This document shows positions 48,556 to 58,259 of a stretch of 64,000 nucleotides of DNA, piece after piece. The notes below the pieces were generated by a model. The model saw nothing but the letters and a program-made list of their open reading frames with translations. It ran no database searches and had not been told where the DNA came from. The stretch's first letter is position 1; each line of letters opens with the position of its first letter. This stretch comes from Segatella baroniae B14 (GTDB lineage Bacteria > Bacteroidota > Bacteroidia > Bacteroidales > Bacteroidaceae): the NCBI RefSeq assembly GCF_022024235.1, contig NZ_CP091799.1, positions 1,856,001 to 1,920,000 on the forward strand. Reading direction: 5' to 3'. The position numbers and the translations under genes are program-made.

Positions 48556-49788
48556 CTACAACTGAATACTATTCATAATAATATCCGTTGCACCAGTCAA
48601 CTTCTTTACATAATTACCAGCTTGGCTACCTGCACGTAAAATAGCCTTCTGATCTTGAATAAATCCAGTCATAATTTGATTAAAATCACTAGCATTAGTA
48701 ATTTCAAATCCCCCCTTGTCCCTTAATAGTCCCTGAGCCTCTTGGAACTTTTTATTATTAGGACCAAATATAACCGGAATATCCCATACACCTGCCTCTA
48801 ATGTATTATGGATACCAACACCAAAGCCACCTCCTACATATGAAACATCTCCATATCTATAAATACTGCTCAAAAGACCAAAACAGTCGATGATTAGACA
48901 ATCAGCCTCAGCAGCCTGTTCTTTAGAAGTTTGAGTATATCGTACAGATTTTCCCTGCAATTTACTTTCAATCTGCGCCAAATGATTCTCACTAATCACA
49001 TGAGGAGCAATAATCATTTTCCAATCCTTATGGTTATTAAAGAAAGGAATAAAAATATCCTCATCAGGTTGCCAAGAAGAACCAGCTATAAAGACCTTAG
49101 ACCGCATCGGATCACCGGAATGAACAAAAGCCTCAACAATAGGCAATTGCTTTGCAGCTTCTTTTATCTGTAAGACACGATCAAATCTTGTATCACCTAC
49201 AATATCGACATTATTCAGTCCTATACCAGCCAACAACCGCTTACTTTCTTCATTTTGCACAAAGAAATGTGTAAAACACTTCAAGACTCTTCCATATTGA
49301 CGCCCATACCACTTAAAGAAAATCTGATCAGGACGAAAAATGCTACATATACTGTAAGTAGGAATATTTCGATGATGAAGTATATGCAAGAAATTATACC
49401 AAAACTCATACTTGATGAAAAAAGCCATAACAGGACGAACCAGACGCAAAAAACGAATTGCATTGGTCGGTGTATCTATAGGCATATAGCAAATGATATC
49501 CGCCCCTTTATAATCTTTTCTCACCTCATATCCTGAAGGCGAATAGAAAGTAAGTAATATCTTATACTCAGGATAATTTTGGCGTACACGCTCCATCAAA
49601 GGACGACCTTGTTCAAATTCGCCCAAAGATGCAGCATGAAACCAAATGTATCGTGCATTGGGATCTACCTTCTCCCGTAGAATCTCAAAAGAGTGACGCT
49701 CACCACGCCACATCTTTCTTACTTTTTTACTGAACAGACTTGCTATTGCAACGCCCAGCTCTAACAAATAGGTAAAAAGAATATACAC
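48556..49788 (-). CDS. waaA: 3-deoxy-D-manno-octulosonic acid transferase
   Basis: This GT30 glycosyltransferase adds Kdo to the lipid A precursor at the inner membrane. The 410 residues begin with a hydrophobic anchor (about 1-18). The N-terminal domain has FHAASLGEFEQGRPL (50-64), including the conserved glutamate of the family. The C-terminal domain has VGGGFGVGIHNTLEAG. It follows gltX by 28 bases in the same direction, so the two are probably co-transcribed. Confidence 0.94.
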   Translation of the reverse strand: MYILFTYLLELGVAIASLFSKKVRKMWRGERHSFEILREKVDPNARYIWFHAASLGEFEQGRPLMERVRQNYPEYKILLTFYSPSGYEVRKDYKGADIICYMPIDTPTNAIRFLRLVRPVMAFFIKYEFWYNFLHILHHRNIPTYSICSIFRPDQIFFKWYGRQYGRVLKCFTHFFVQNEESKRLLAGIGLNNVDIVGDTRFDRVLQIKEAAKQLPIVEAFVHSGDPMRSKVFIAGSSWQPDEDIFIPFFNNHKDWKMIIAPHVISENHLAQIESKLQGKSVRYTQTSKEQAAEADCLIIDCFGLLSSIYRYGDVSYVGGGFGVGIHNTLEAGVWDIPVIFGPNNKKFQEAQGLLRDKGGFEITNASDFNQIMTGFIQDQKAILRAGSQAGNYVKKLTGATDIIMNSIQL

Positions 49789-49816
49789 GACTTTCTATTT
49801 TTCAATGAATATTCAA

Positions 49817-51334
49817 TTAGTGCAACACTTCTATTGCTCTACGAAGACGCTTAAGTGTTTCTTCTTTTCCAAGGAAGGCTGTAATATCGAACATACCAGG
49901 TCCTTTACCAATACCTACCAAAGTTAAACGGAAAGCATTCATAACATCACCTAGCTTATATCCTTTTTCTTCAACCCACTTCATGACAACAGTTTCCTGA
50001 CCTTCAACAGAGAAATCATCGATTCCTTCGATAACTTCAGCAAGTTCGGTCATCTGCTGTGCAGAGTATTCCTTCCAACGTTTCTTTACAGTCTTCTCGT
50101 CATACTCAGTTGGAGCAATAAAGAAGAAAGAACACAATGGCCAAAGTTCCTTAACAAAATCAACTCGATCTTTCATCATGTGAACAACAGCTGTAACCTG
50201 TTCCATAGAAGCATCAACACCATTATTAGCTACGATAGGAGCAAATAACTGTGCAATTTCCTCATCACTCTTACGAAGAATATATTCATGATTAAACCAA
50301 ATACCCTTTTTGTAGTCATATTTAGCACCACTCTTTGAGCATTTTGATATATCGAATGCTTGAACAAGCTCGTCAAGAGAGAATAATTCCTGCTCTGTAC
50401 CAGGGTTCCAGCCCAACAGAGCTAAGAAATTAACAACAGCCTCTGGGAAATATCCACTTTCACGATAACCAGAAGATACTTCCTCTGTCTTTGGATCATG
50501 CCACTCCAACGGGAACACAGGGAAACCAAGACGATCACCATCTCTCTTACTCAATTTTCCCTTACCCTCAGGTTTTAACAACAGTGGAAGGTGAGCAAAA
50601 CGAGGCATAGTGTCTTCCCAACCAAAAGCCTTATATAGCAAGACATGAAGAGGTGCACTAGGCAGCCATTCTTCACCACGTATCACATGAGTGATTTCCA
50701 TCAAATGGTCATCAACAATATTAGCTAGATGATAAGTTGGAAGTTCATCTGCACTCTTATAAAGCACTTTATCATCCAAGATATCACTCTTGATACACAC
50801 ATCACCACGAATCATATCGTTAACATGAACCTCTTCTCCTGGTTCAATTTTAAAGCGAACTGTGTATTGTGCACCATCGGCCAAGAGTTTCTCTACTTCC
50901 TCCTTTGGCAAAGCAAGAGAGTTACGCATTTCCATACGAGTATGTGCATCATATTGGAAATTGCTTACAGCTTCACGCTTAGCATTAAGTTCTTCTGGAG
51001 TATCAAACGCATAGTATGCCTTACCATTATCTAATAATTGCTTTACATACTTTTTATAAATATCACGACGCTCACTTTGGCGATAAGGACCATAGTTTCC
51101 TCCGAAACTAACACCTTCGTCAAACTTTATGCCGAGCCATTTAAAAGATTCAATGATATACTCCTCTGCACCCGGTACAAAACGATGCGAATCAGTATCC
51201 TCAATTCTGAATACCAGTTCACCACCATGCTGGCGCGCAAAGAGATAATTATACAAGGCGGTACGAACACCACCAATATGCAAAGCCCCTGTAGGGCTAG
51301 GTGCGAAACGCACTCTAACTTTTCTTTCTGCCAT
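49817..51334 (-). CDS. gltX: Glutamyl-tRNA synthetase
   Basis: This class I synthetase charges tRNA-Glu. HIGG (19-22) and KLSKR (260-264) are the two signature motifs. The C-terminal anticodon-binding domain completes the 505 residues. A -7 promoter lies about 34 bases upstream, and waaA follows. Confidence 0.97.
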   Translation of the reverse strand: MAERKVRVRFAPSPTGALHIGGVRTALYNYLFARQHGGELVFRIEDTDSHRFVPGAEEYIIESFKWLGIKFDEGVSFGGNYGPYRQSERRDIYKKYVKQLLDNGKAYYAFDTPEELNAKREAVSNFQYDAHTRMEMRNSLALPKEEVEKLLADGAQYTVRFKIEPGEEVHVNDMIRGDVCIKSDILDDKVLYKSADELPTYHLANIVDDHLMEITHVIRGEEWLPSAPLHVLLYKAFGWEDTMPRFAHLPLLLKPEGKGKLSKRDGDRLGFPVFPLEWHDPKTEEVSSGYRESGYFPEAVVNFLALLGWNPGTEQELFSLDELVQAFDISKCSKSGAKYDYKKGIWFNHEYILRKSDEEIAQLFAPIVANNGVDASMEQVTAVVHMMKDRVDFVKELWPLCSFFFIAPTEYDEKTVKKRWKEYSAQQMTELAEVIEGIDDFSVEGQETVVMKWVEEKGYKLGDVMNAFRLTLVGIGKGPGMFDITAFLGKEETLKRLRRAIEVLH

Positions 51335-51367
51335 CCTAAAAAATATAGCTTAAGATATAATTTTTGT

Positions 51368-51376
51368 GCAAATTTA
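51368..51376 (-). promoter_or_regulatory. -7 promoter element of gltX-waaA
   Basis: The reverse strand reads TAAATTTGC. A TTG (51399-51401) lies 22 bases upstream, slightly beyond the usual spacing. It is divergent from the HD-hydrolase gene, which has only an imperfect -7 (TATTTTCGC) in the same spacer. Confidence 0.6.
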
Positions 51377-51444
51377 CATATTTTTTTGCATTATAGCCCA
51401 ATTTTTTCGTATTTTCGCAATATCAAAAAATAAAAACACTGCAA

Positions 51445-53514
51445 ATGAGCGCATTCAAAAGAAAAGAAGAACACTATTGGCGTAATTTTTTCACACGTAT
51501 CGGTCTTGTCTTTGGTACGGTTTTTATTATCGTGTGGTTTTTGCCACGTGAAGAAGGACAACGTTTTCACTACGATATCAATAAACCATGGATGTATGGC
51601 TCATTCATAGCCAAATTTGACTTTCCTATTTATAAGACCGATGAGACCATTCGTCAGGAACGTGATTCTATGCTCAAACTATTTCAGCCATATTATAGAT
51701 ATGACGTTTCAGTAGAAAAAAAAGAAATAGAAAAATTTAATTCAGATTTCAAGGAAGGAATCCCGGGCCTATCTCCAGAATACAAAGCTACGATTATCAA
51801 TCGCTTACATCAATTGTATACGGCGGGTATCATGTATACACCGGAATATAATACTATTTATAAGGATACCACAAGCATGATACGAGTGGTCAATGGGAAA
51901 AAAGCACAAAGTGTACAACTGAACTGCTTCTACTCTACTATGGGTGCATATGAAAAACTATTCAAAGACTCTATTCTTGGGAAACAGAAGCTGATTTTGC
52001 AGAGATGTAATTTGAATGACTACATTGAGCCAAACTTAATCTATGAAAAGAACAGGACAGAATCGGAAAGAAACGATATGTTAAGTAGTATACCACTAGC
52101 AAGCGGAATGGTATTAAGTGGCCAAAAGATTATAGACCAAGGAGAAATTATCGACGAATATACTTACCGCGTCCTCAATTCTTTCGAGAAGGAGATGAAG
52201 CGAAGAGAGTCAACACAAATAGAGATTACCACAACATACATGGGGCAAACACTGTATGTCTTCATACTTGTTTTATTATTCTCTATCTACATAGTTTTGT
52301 TCAGGAAGGATTACTTTGAAAAAAACAGAAACATAGCCATGATCTATGCGATGATAACAATCTTCCCTATATTCGTATCTCTCATTATGAAGCATAGCAT
52401 CTTTAACGTATATATCATTCCTTTCGCTATGGGTGCCATCTTTATACGTGTCTTTATGGACTCAAGAACAGCATTTGTAGCTCATGCCATTATGATTCTC
52501 ATAAGTGCAGTGGCAGTAAAATATCAGTATGAATTTGTTGCTGTTCAATTAGTATCTGGCCTTATTGCTATCTATTCACTCCGGGATCTTTCCAGAAGAG
52601 CACAAGTATTTAAGACTGCTATATATGTAACACTGGCTAGTTCAGCTATTTACTTGGCCTTACAACTTATACAAACCAATAGTTTGAGCGAACTTGATAG
52701 AAATATGTATAAGTATTTTGCCATAAATGGTATATTCCTGCTACTTGCATATCCGCTTATGTTCTTAATAGAAAAGACATTCGGATTTATCTCAAATGTC
52801 ACCTTGTTTGAATTATCAAATACCAATAAAGGTGTTCTTCGCGATTTGAGTGAGATTGCACCTGGAACATTCCAGCATAGCATTACCGTGGGTAACTTAG
52901 CTGCAGAGATTGCAAACCGTATCGGAGCCAACAGCTTGCTCGTCAGAACAGGAGCATTATATCATGATATCGGTAAAATGAATAATCCTGTTTTCTTCAC
53001 AGAAAACCAAGCTGGTGTAAATCCACATGACAACATTCCTTATCAAGAAAGTGCACGTATCATCATCAGCCATGTAACAGATGGCTTAAAACTTGCAGAG
53101 AAATACGGTTTACCAAGTATTATTAAGAGTTTTATCACTACGCATCATGGAACAGGACTTACCAAATATTTCTATATCAAATATAAAAACGAGCATCCTG
53201 ATGAAGAAATAGACCAAACTATATTCCAATACCCAGGTCCTAATCCTTTCACTCGAGAACAGGCTATATTAATGATTGCAGATACTGTAGAAGCTGCTTC
53301 ACGCTCTTTATCAGAATACACAGAAGAAAGCATTAGCAATCTTGTAAATAAATTAATTGATGGTCAATTAGCAGATGGTTTCTTTAAAGAATGTCCGATT
53401 ACTTTCCGCGATATTTATCTTGCCAAAAACGTACTGATAGACCGTCTCAAGGCCATTTATCACACAAGAATCCAATATCCAGAACTCAAAAAAGCTCAGA
53501 ATACAAGAGCATAA
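51445..53514 (+). CDS. 7TM-HD phosphohydrolase (PgpH-like)
   Basis: This 689-residue inner-membrane protein has one N-terminal helix (about 14-33) and a large extracytoplasmic domain to about 265. A bundle of about seven helices (268-445) follows, and the C-terminal HD domain is cytosolic. Metal residues include H478, H507-D508 (YHDIGK) and H567-H568. Members of this 7TMR-HDED/HD class include PgpH, which hydrolyses c-di-AMP. That activity here is inferred from the architecture. A hairpin terminator follows. Confidence 0.9.
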   Translation: MSAFKRKEEHYWRNFFTRIGLVFGTVFIIVWFLPREEGQRFHYDINKPWMYGSFIAKFDFPIYKTDETIRQERDSMLKLFQPYYRYDVSVEKKEIEKFNSDFKEGIPGLSPEYKATIINRLHQLYTAGIMYTPEYNTIYKDTTSMIRVVNGKKAQSVQLNCFYSTMGAYEKLFKDSILGKQKLILQRCNLNDYIEPNLIYEKNRTESERNDMLSSIPLASGMVLSGQKIIDQGEIIDEYTYRVLNSFEKEMKRRESTQIEITTTYMGQTLYVFILVLLFSIYIVLFRKDYFEKNRNIAMIYAMITIFPIFVSLIMKHSIFNVYIIPFAMGAIFIRVFMDSRTAFVAHAIMILISAVAVKYQYEFVAVQLVSGLIAIYSLRDLSRRAQVFKTAIYVTLASSAIYLALQLIQTNSLSELDRNMYKYFAINGIFLLLAYPLMFLIEKTFGFISNVTLFELSNTNKGVLRDLSEIAPGTFQHSITVGNLAAEIANRIGANSLLVRTGALYHDIGKMNNPVFFTENQAGVNPHDNIPYQESARIIISHVTDGLKLAEKYGLPSIIKSFITTHHGTGLTKYFYIKYKNEHPDEEIDQTIFQYPGPNPFTREQAILMIADTVEAASRSLSEYTEESISNLVNKLIDGQLADGFFKECPITFRDIYLAKNVLIDRLKAIYHTRIQYPELKKAQNTRA

Positions 53515-53533
53515 GATTATCACATAAATTCAC

Positions 53534-53577
53534 AAAAGAATCTTGCACAATTGTTATAGTTTGTGCAAGATTCTTTT
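53534..53577 (+). terminator. Intrinsic terminator after the 7TM-HD gene
   Basis: AAAAGAATCTTGCACAA (53534-53550) pairs perfectly with TTGTGCAAGATTCTTTT (53561-53577) around a ten-base loop, 20 bases after the stop. Confidence 0.9.
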
Positions 53578-53638
53578 CGTTTATTGTTAACATACTTTAA
53601 ATAGGATTAGCAAATTAGGTAAAATCGAACAACATAAG

Positions 53639-53647
53639 TAACTTTGC
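53639..53647 (+). promoter_or_regulatory. -7 promoter element of the FadL-like gene
   Basis: TAACTTTGC matches the consensus and lies 27 bases before the chosen ATG at 53674. This placement also argues against the earlier in-frame start at 53644. Confidence 0.65.
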
Positions 53648-53673
53648 GACCAATTTGTTATAGATATTTTAAG

Positions 53674-55233
53674 ATGAATAAAATGAAATTGGCATTTACT
53701 GCTATCAGTATAGCAGCATGTTCTCCTGCTTTTGCTGGTGGATTACTTACTAACACCAATCAGCATATAGCATTTAATCGTATGATGAGCCGTGAGGCTT
53801 CTATAGGCATTGATGGTGTGTATTATAATCCAGCCGGTGTAGCATTTATGGATGATGGTACATATTTTTCTATCAACTGGCAGACCGTAGCACAGACCAG
53901 AACCATAGAGAATGAGTACGCATTATTTAATAATAATACCAATAACCCTACAGCACAACGTCAATTTAAGGGAAAAGCATTTGCTCCTGTACTCCCTTCA
54001 TTCCAGTTTGCATATAACAAAAACAATCTTTCATTACAAGCTAACTTTGCAGTAGCCGGTGGTGGTGGTAAATGTAAATTCGATGATGGCTTAGGAAGTT
54101 TTGAAAAGATAGTTTCTGAAACTGCCATGGGGGCAGTTGGACTAGCTAATGCTATTGACGGCACTATTAACCAAGCACTGCAAACAACAGGAATGCAAAT
54201 TTTTACGAACGACGCAATGTTTGGCACAAAAGGCACATACAGTTTCAACAGTTATATGCGTGGTCGCCAATATTATTTTGGACTTTCTGTTGGTGCAGCT
54301 TATAAGCTGAATTCTAATTGGAGTGTATATGGAGGTCTTCGTACTGTTTATGCATCCTGCAACTACTATGGATACGTAAAGGATATAAAAGTTGGTAATA
54401 TGCCACTATATCAAGTATTAGATCCGAGCAAATCGAATTCAGCAGATATTGAATTGAATTGTGATCAAAATGGTTGGGGATTTACACCAATTATTGCTAT
54501 TGACTACAAACTCCGTCATTGGAATTTTAGTGCTAAATATGAGTTTAAAACTCGCATGCGACTTAAAAATGAGTCGGTTAACAGAACTCCAAGTATTGGT
54601 AATTTACCGGCAAACCTAGCCTCAGCGTTCTCTGCAAATGGTTTCGATGAAAATACAAGTGCAGCAATATTAAATAGTAAGAACGTAACAGATGCCATGG
54701 TAAGTTTAAAGACTCAGTTTGACCAAAAGCTGGATGAAGCTATCGGTGAATATGCAGATGGCAAGAGCATAGCATGCGATATCCCGGCATTATTAACCTT
54801 GGGTGTAGGCTATAGCCCTATAGATCCATTGCGCATCAATGTTGGTTACCATTATTTTTGGGATAAGCAAGCTACTGCATATAACAATAAAAACGAGAAA
54901 CTTTCTCGTGGAACAATTGAGTTAAATGCAGGTGTCGAATATGATGCTAGTAAACTTGTTACAGTAAGTGCAGGTTGGCAAAATACAAACTACGGCCTCA
55001 CACGAGAATATATGGAAGACAAATCGTTTGTTACCAGTTCTAATTCCATTGGTGCAGGTGTTTGCCTTCATCTTACAAATAAATTAGATTTGAATCTGGC
55101 TTACTTCACAACACTATATGGTCATGAGAAGACTAGTGAAGAATCGACTTTGGGTACAACTAAATTATCATATAATTCTGATTACACCCGTACCAACCAT
55201 GTATTCGGTGTTGGTGTCGACTTCAAATTCTAA
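53674..55233 (+). CDS. OmpP1/FadL-family outer-membrane transporter
   Basis: This is a beta-barrel of 519 residues for uptake of hydrophobic compounds such as fatty acids. The start at 53674 gives a signal peptide (MNKMKLAFTAISIAACSPAFA). The earlier in-frame ATG at 53644 falls inside or before the transcription start. The family N-terminal motif with YYNPAGVAFMDDGTYFS is present. The C-terminus ends in aromatic strands (VFGVGVDFKF), as needed for BAM insertion. It is a single gene with its own promoter; the substrate is unknown. Confidence 0.88.
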   Translation: MNKMKLAFTAISIAACSPAFAGGLLTNTNQHIAFNRMMSREASIGIDGVYYNPAGVAFMDDGTYFSINWQTVAQTRTIENEYALFNNNTNNPTAQRQFKGKAFAPVLPSFQFAYNKNNLSLQANFAVAGGGGKCKFDDGLGSFEKIVSETAMGAVGLANAIDGTINQALQTTGMQIFTNDAMFGTKGTYSFNSYMRGRQYYFGLSVGAAYKLNSNWSVYGGLRTVYASCNYYGYVKDIKVGNMPLYQVLDPSKSNSADIELNCDQNGWGFTPIIAIDYKLRHWNFSAKYEFKTRMRLKNESVNRTPSIGNLPANLASAFSANGFDENTSAAILNSKNVTDAMVSLKTQFDQKLDEAIGEYADGKSIACDIPALLTLGVGYSPIDPLRINVGYHYFWDKQATAYNNKNEKLSRGTIELNAGVEYDASKLVTVSAGWQNTNYGLTREYMEDKSFVTSSNSIGAGVCLHLTNKLDLNLAYFTTLYGHEKTSEESTLGTTKLSYNSDYTRTNHVFGVGVDFKF

Positions 55234-55263
55234 TCCATACCCGAAACTGCAACGATAAGATTT

Positions 55264-57534
55264 TTATAGCGGATCTACATCATAAAAGATCTGCAAAGCT
55301 CCGTAACGCGAGTCCTTCAACATGTGCTCTTGAGCAAACCGAAGGTACTCGCGTACTTTATTAAGATGAATACCATTCTCGAGTTTTAATACGATTTTAC
55401 GGATATTCATATCCTTAATTCTAGATATAGAAGGTTTATCTGGACCTAACACACGCTCACCAAACCACTGTTTGAGCGTATATCCCATCTCCTGTCCAGC
55501 CATTTCTACAACATTATCTTTCTTATGTTTCATATACACATAAATTAAATGATAAAATGGTGGATAATGAAACATTTGTCGCTCAGATAAAAGACCTTTA
55601 AAAAAGGAAGTATAGTCATGATGCACAACTTGCTGTATAATCGGCAGATCTGTATTTCTGGTTTGTAAAATCACCAATCCTTGTTTTCCTTTTCTTCCTG
55701 CTCTACCACTAACTTGAGACATCATCATAAAAGCATGTTCATAAGCACGAAAATCAGGATAATTAAGCATACTATCTGCATCTAATATACCGACCACACT
55801 GACCCGATCAAAGTCCAGTCCTTTACTAATCATTTGGGTACCTATAAGCAGATTGGTTCTTCCAGCAGAAAAATCACCTATTAAGCGTTCATATGCATTT
55901 CGAGTACGCGTAGTATCAAGATCCATACGGGCTACCTTAGCTTCCGGAAATATTTCACGGATATAGTCTTCTATTTTCTCTGTACCATATCCTCTACCTT
56001 TTATCTCTGTACTTCCACAGTTTGGACATTCAGATGGTACAGGATAAGTAGAACCACAGTAATGACATGTCAACAAATTCAGATTCTTGTGCAATGTTAA
56101 AGACACATCACAGTTCAAGCATTTAGGAACCCATCCACATACCTTACATTCTATCATCGGAGCAAATCCTCTTCGATTTTGAAAGAGAATAGCCTGCTGT
56201 CCTGACTGCAATGCGGCTCTTACAGCCGCTAACAGTTGAGGAGAAAAAGGACCATTCATCATCTTGCGGTGACGCAAATCTTTAATATCTACCACCTGTA
56301 TTTCAGGCAATTGTATACCTTGAAAACGTGTTTTAAGCTCCACAAAACCATATTTACCATGAACAGCATTATAGTAACTCTCCATGGAAGGAGTAGCTGT
56401 TCCCAATAAAGTTTTAGCTCCACACCGCTTTGCCAGCACTACTGCCACACTGCGAGCATGGTAGCGAGGAGCAGGGTCTTGTTGCTTAAAAGAACTTTCA
56501 TGCTCCTCGTCAACAATAACCAAACCTAGACGCTGAAATGGCAGAAAGACTGCACTTCGTGCACCCAATATAACGTCATATGGATGTTCAGATATCTGCT
56601 TTTTCCATATTTCCACTCGCTCATCATCACTGTATTTAGAATGATAAATACCCAATTTATTGCCAAAAATCTTTTTCAAACGTTCCATAATCTGCACGGT
56701 TAATGCGATTTCAGGAAGAAGATATAACACTTGCTTGTGTTCATTAATAGCTTTTTGGATGAGATGAATATACAATTCCGTCTTACCACTTGACGTTACG
56801 CCATGTAAAAGTACGACATCTTTCTGTTCAAATTGCTGAAGTACCTGATGATAGGCTGTTTGCTGAGCATCGCTCAATTGCTTTAATGGTAATAAAGCAG
56901 ATGAATAAGAAGTATTTAGTCGACCAACTTCCTTTTCATAAATACGCAGAATTCCTCTATCACATAAAGCTTTAACAACAGTAGAAGTACAAGGACAAGC
57001 ATTCATCAATTCTTCACGCGTAATCTCTTTAATCGGTTCACGCGGCTGATCACCTTCTAAAGAATCCCAATGACTCAAGGCTAAAAATTCGATAAAGGCT
57101 TTTTGTTGCTTAAAAGCACGAGATAATGTATGCAAAGCTATATGTAGCGTTTCTTCATGTTGATAGTTTTCAGCCAGTCCCACATAAGTTTCCATTTTAG
57201 GTTTATACTTATCCAGGCTTTTCAAGCCACCAGGAATCGCTGCGGTATAAACATCGCCTATCGGTGACATATAATATGAAGATATCCATTGCCAAAGATC
57301 TAACTGTTCTGGATACAATATTGGCTGATCATCTAAAATATCAAGTATTGGACGTACCTTAAATGATGGATCATCATGATGCAAACGAGAAGCTATAGCA
57401 ATATACTTTTTACTTTTCCCCAATGGCACCAAAACACGCTGACCTACGGCTATCCTATCCATCATTTCTTCTGGAATACCATAGGTAAAAAGCCCCTCTA
57501 GAGGAAGTGGTAAAATAACATCAACATACTTCAT
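55264..57534 (-). CDS. priA: Primosomal protein N' (replication restart helicase PriA)
   Basis: PriA reloads the replisome at stalled forks. The start at MKYVDVILPLPLEG (57534, 756 residues) matches the family; an upstream in-frame ATG adds 17 unrelated residues and lies in the terminator of the preceding gene. Walker A GVTSSGKT is near 245-252, followed by the DEEH motif. Four zinc CxxC pairs follow (CKVC, CLNC, CHYC, CPNC). A -7 element six bases before the ATG suggests a leaderless mRNA. Confidence 0.96.
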   Translation of the reverse strand: MKYVDVILPLPLEGLFTYGIPEEMMDRIAVGQRVLVPLGKSKKYIAIASRLHHDDPSFKVRPILDILDDQPILYPEQLDLWQWISSYYMSPIGDVYTAAIPGGLKSLDKYKPKMETYVGLAENYQHEETLHIALHTLSRAFKQQKAFIEFLALSHWDSLEGDQPREPIKEITREELMNACPCTSTVVKALCDRGILRIYEKEVGRLNTSYSSALLPLKQLSDAQQTAYHQVLQQFEQKDVVLLHGVTSSGKTELYIHLIQKAINEHKQVLYLLPEIALTVQIMERLKKIFGNKLGIYHSKYSDDERVEIWKKQISEHPYDVILGARSAVFLPFQRLGLVIVDEEHESSFKQQDPAPRYHARSVAVVLAKRCGAKTLLGTATPSMESYYNAVHGKYGFVELKTRFQGIQLPEIQVVDIKDLRHRKMMNGPFSPQLLAAVRAALQSGQQAILFQNRRGFAPMIECKVCGWVPKCLNCDVSLTLHKNLNLLTCHYCGSTYPVPSECPNCGSTEIKGRGYGTEKIEDYIREIFPEAKVARMDLDTTRTRNAYERLIGDFSAGRTNLLIGTQMISKGLDFDRVSVVGILDADSMLNYPDFRAYEHAFMMMSQVSGRAGRKGKQGLVILQTRNTDLPIIQQVVHHDYTSFFKGLLSERQMFHYPPFYHLIYVYMKHKKDNVVEMAGQEMGYTLKQWFGERVLGPDKPSISRIKDMNIRKIVLKLENGIHLNKVREYLRFAQEHMLKDSRYGALQIFYDVDPL

Positions 57535-57540
57535 AATGAA

Positions 57541-57548
57541 CAAAGGTA
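57541..57548 (-). promoter_or_regulatory. -7 promoter element of priA, adjacent to the start codon
   Basis: The reverse strand reads TACCTTTG, with only six bases before the priA ATG. It directly abuts the T-run of the upstream barrel-gene terminator. Confidence 0.5.
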
Positions 57549-57551
57549 AAC

Positions 57552-57588
57552 AAAAAAATGCAGACAACGAAGAGGTTGTCTGCATTTT
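57552..57588 (-). terminator. Terminator of the gld/barrel operon
   Basis: On the reverse strand, AAATGCAGACAAC pairs perfectly with GTTGTCTGCATTT around CTCTTC and is followed by seven T. It lies 22 bases beyond the stop of the small barrel gene. Confidence 0.92.
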
Positions 57589-57609
57589 ATATGAGGATGC
57601 TTATAATTC

Positions 57610-58230
57610 CTAGAATAAATAAGCAGCACCAATCTGCCAAGTATTATTACGACTATTATAACTCTTGGTTGCATTAGATACAGCATCCCATACATCCAAA
57701 TTAGCAGATTTGCCACAAGCAATATTATAGTTAGCTGTCAATTGAATATGACTCAACAAAGTTGCTCCAATACCAACATTAATACTGAATGTTGACTTCT
57801 TCAAAGAATAGCTATCTGTGCTATTCCATTTAAATTCAGAATCGCCAACATTAATAGCCCACTGAGGACCAGCAAAGAGGAATATATTAGCTGCATCACC
57901 TAGGCCTACTCCATAACGCACATTTACAGGAATCAATATAGACTGTTGCTTGATAGACTCAGAAGATGCCGCTGATTCGTTCGCTACTTTTGAAGTTCGG
58001 TTATCATACAAAGCTGCAGCATCAACACCTAAACCTATAATAGGAAGCGTGAACTTAACCATTGGACCTACAAAGAAGCCTGCTCTATTAGAAGCTTTAA
58101 AAACTTCTTCACTATTCAAGCTCATACTCGTAGCATCGATACCAGCCTTTATACCAAACTTAGTCTGAGCATTTACTGAAGTTGCCATCAAACACATGAC
58201 AACCAACAATGCAGAAAATAATTTTTTCAT
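57610..58230 (-). CDS. Outer-membrane beta-barrel protein
   Basis: This 206-residue protein has a signal peptide (MKKLFSALLVVMCLMATSVNA) and then alternating hydrophobic strands. It ends with the aromatic terminus QIGAAYLF expected of an eight-stranded barrel. It resembles the Bacteroidota OMP_b-brl domain. It follows gldN by 29 bases and shares its terminator, so it may be an accessory of the type IX secretion system, but PorT identity is not established. Confidence 0.8.
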   Translation of the reverse strand: MKKLFSALLVVMCLMATSVNAQTKFGIKAGIDATSMSLNSEEVFKASNRAGFFVGPMVKFTLPIIGLGVDAAALYDNRTSKVANESAASSESIKQQSILIPVNVRYGVGLGDAANIFLFAGPQWAINVGDSEFKWNSTDSYSLKKSTFSINVGIGATLLSHIQLTANYNIACGKSANLDVWDAVSNATKSYNSRNNTWQIGAAYLF

Positions 58231-58259
58231 TATACCTTATCTTTAAATAAAAACTTACA

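Noticed and set aside
53644..53673. Earlier in-frame start of the FadL-like gene
   Set aside because: It overlaps the -7 promoter element and would place ten residues (with Arg, Cys, Tyr) before a good signal peptide.
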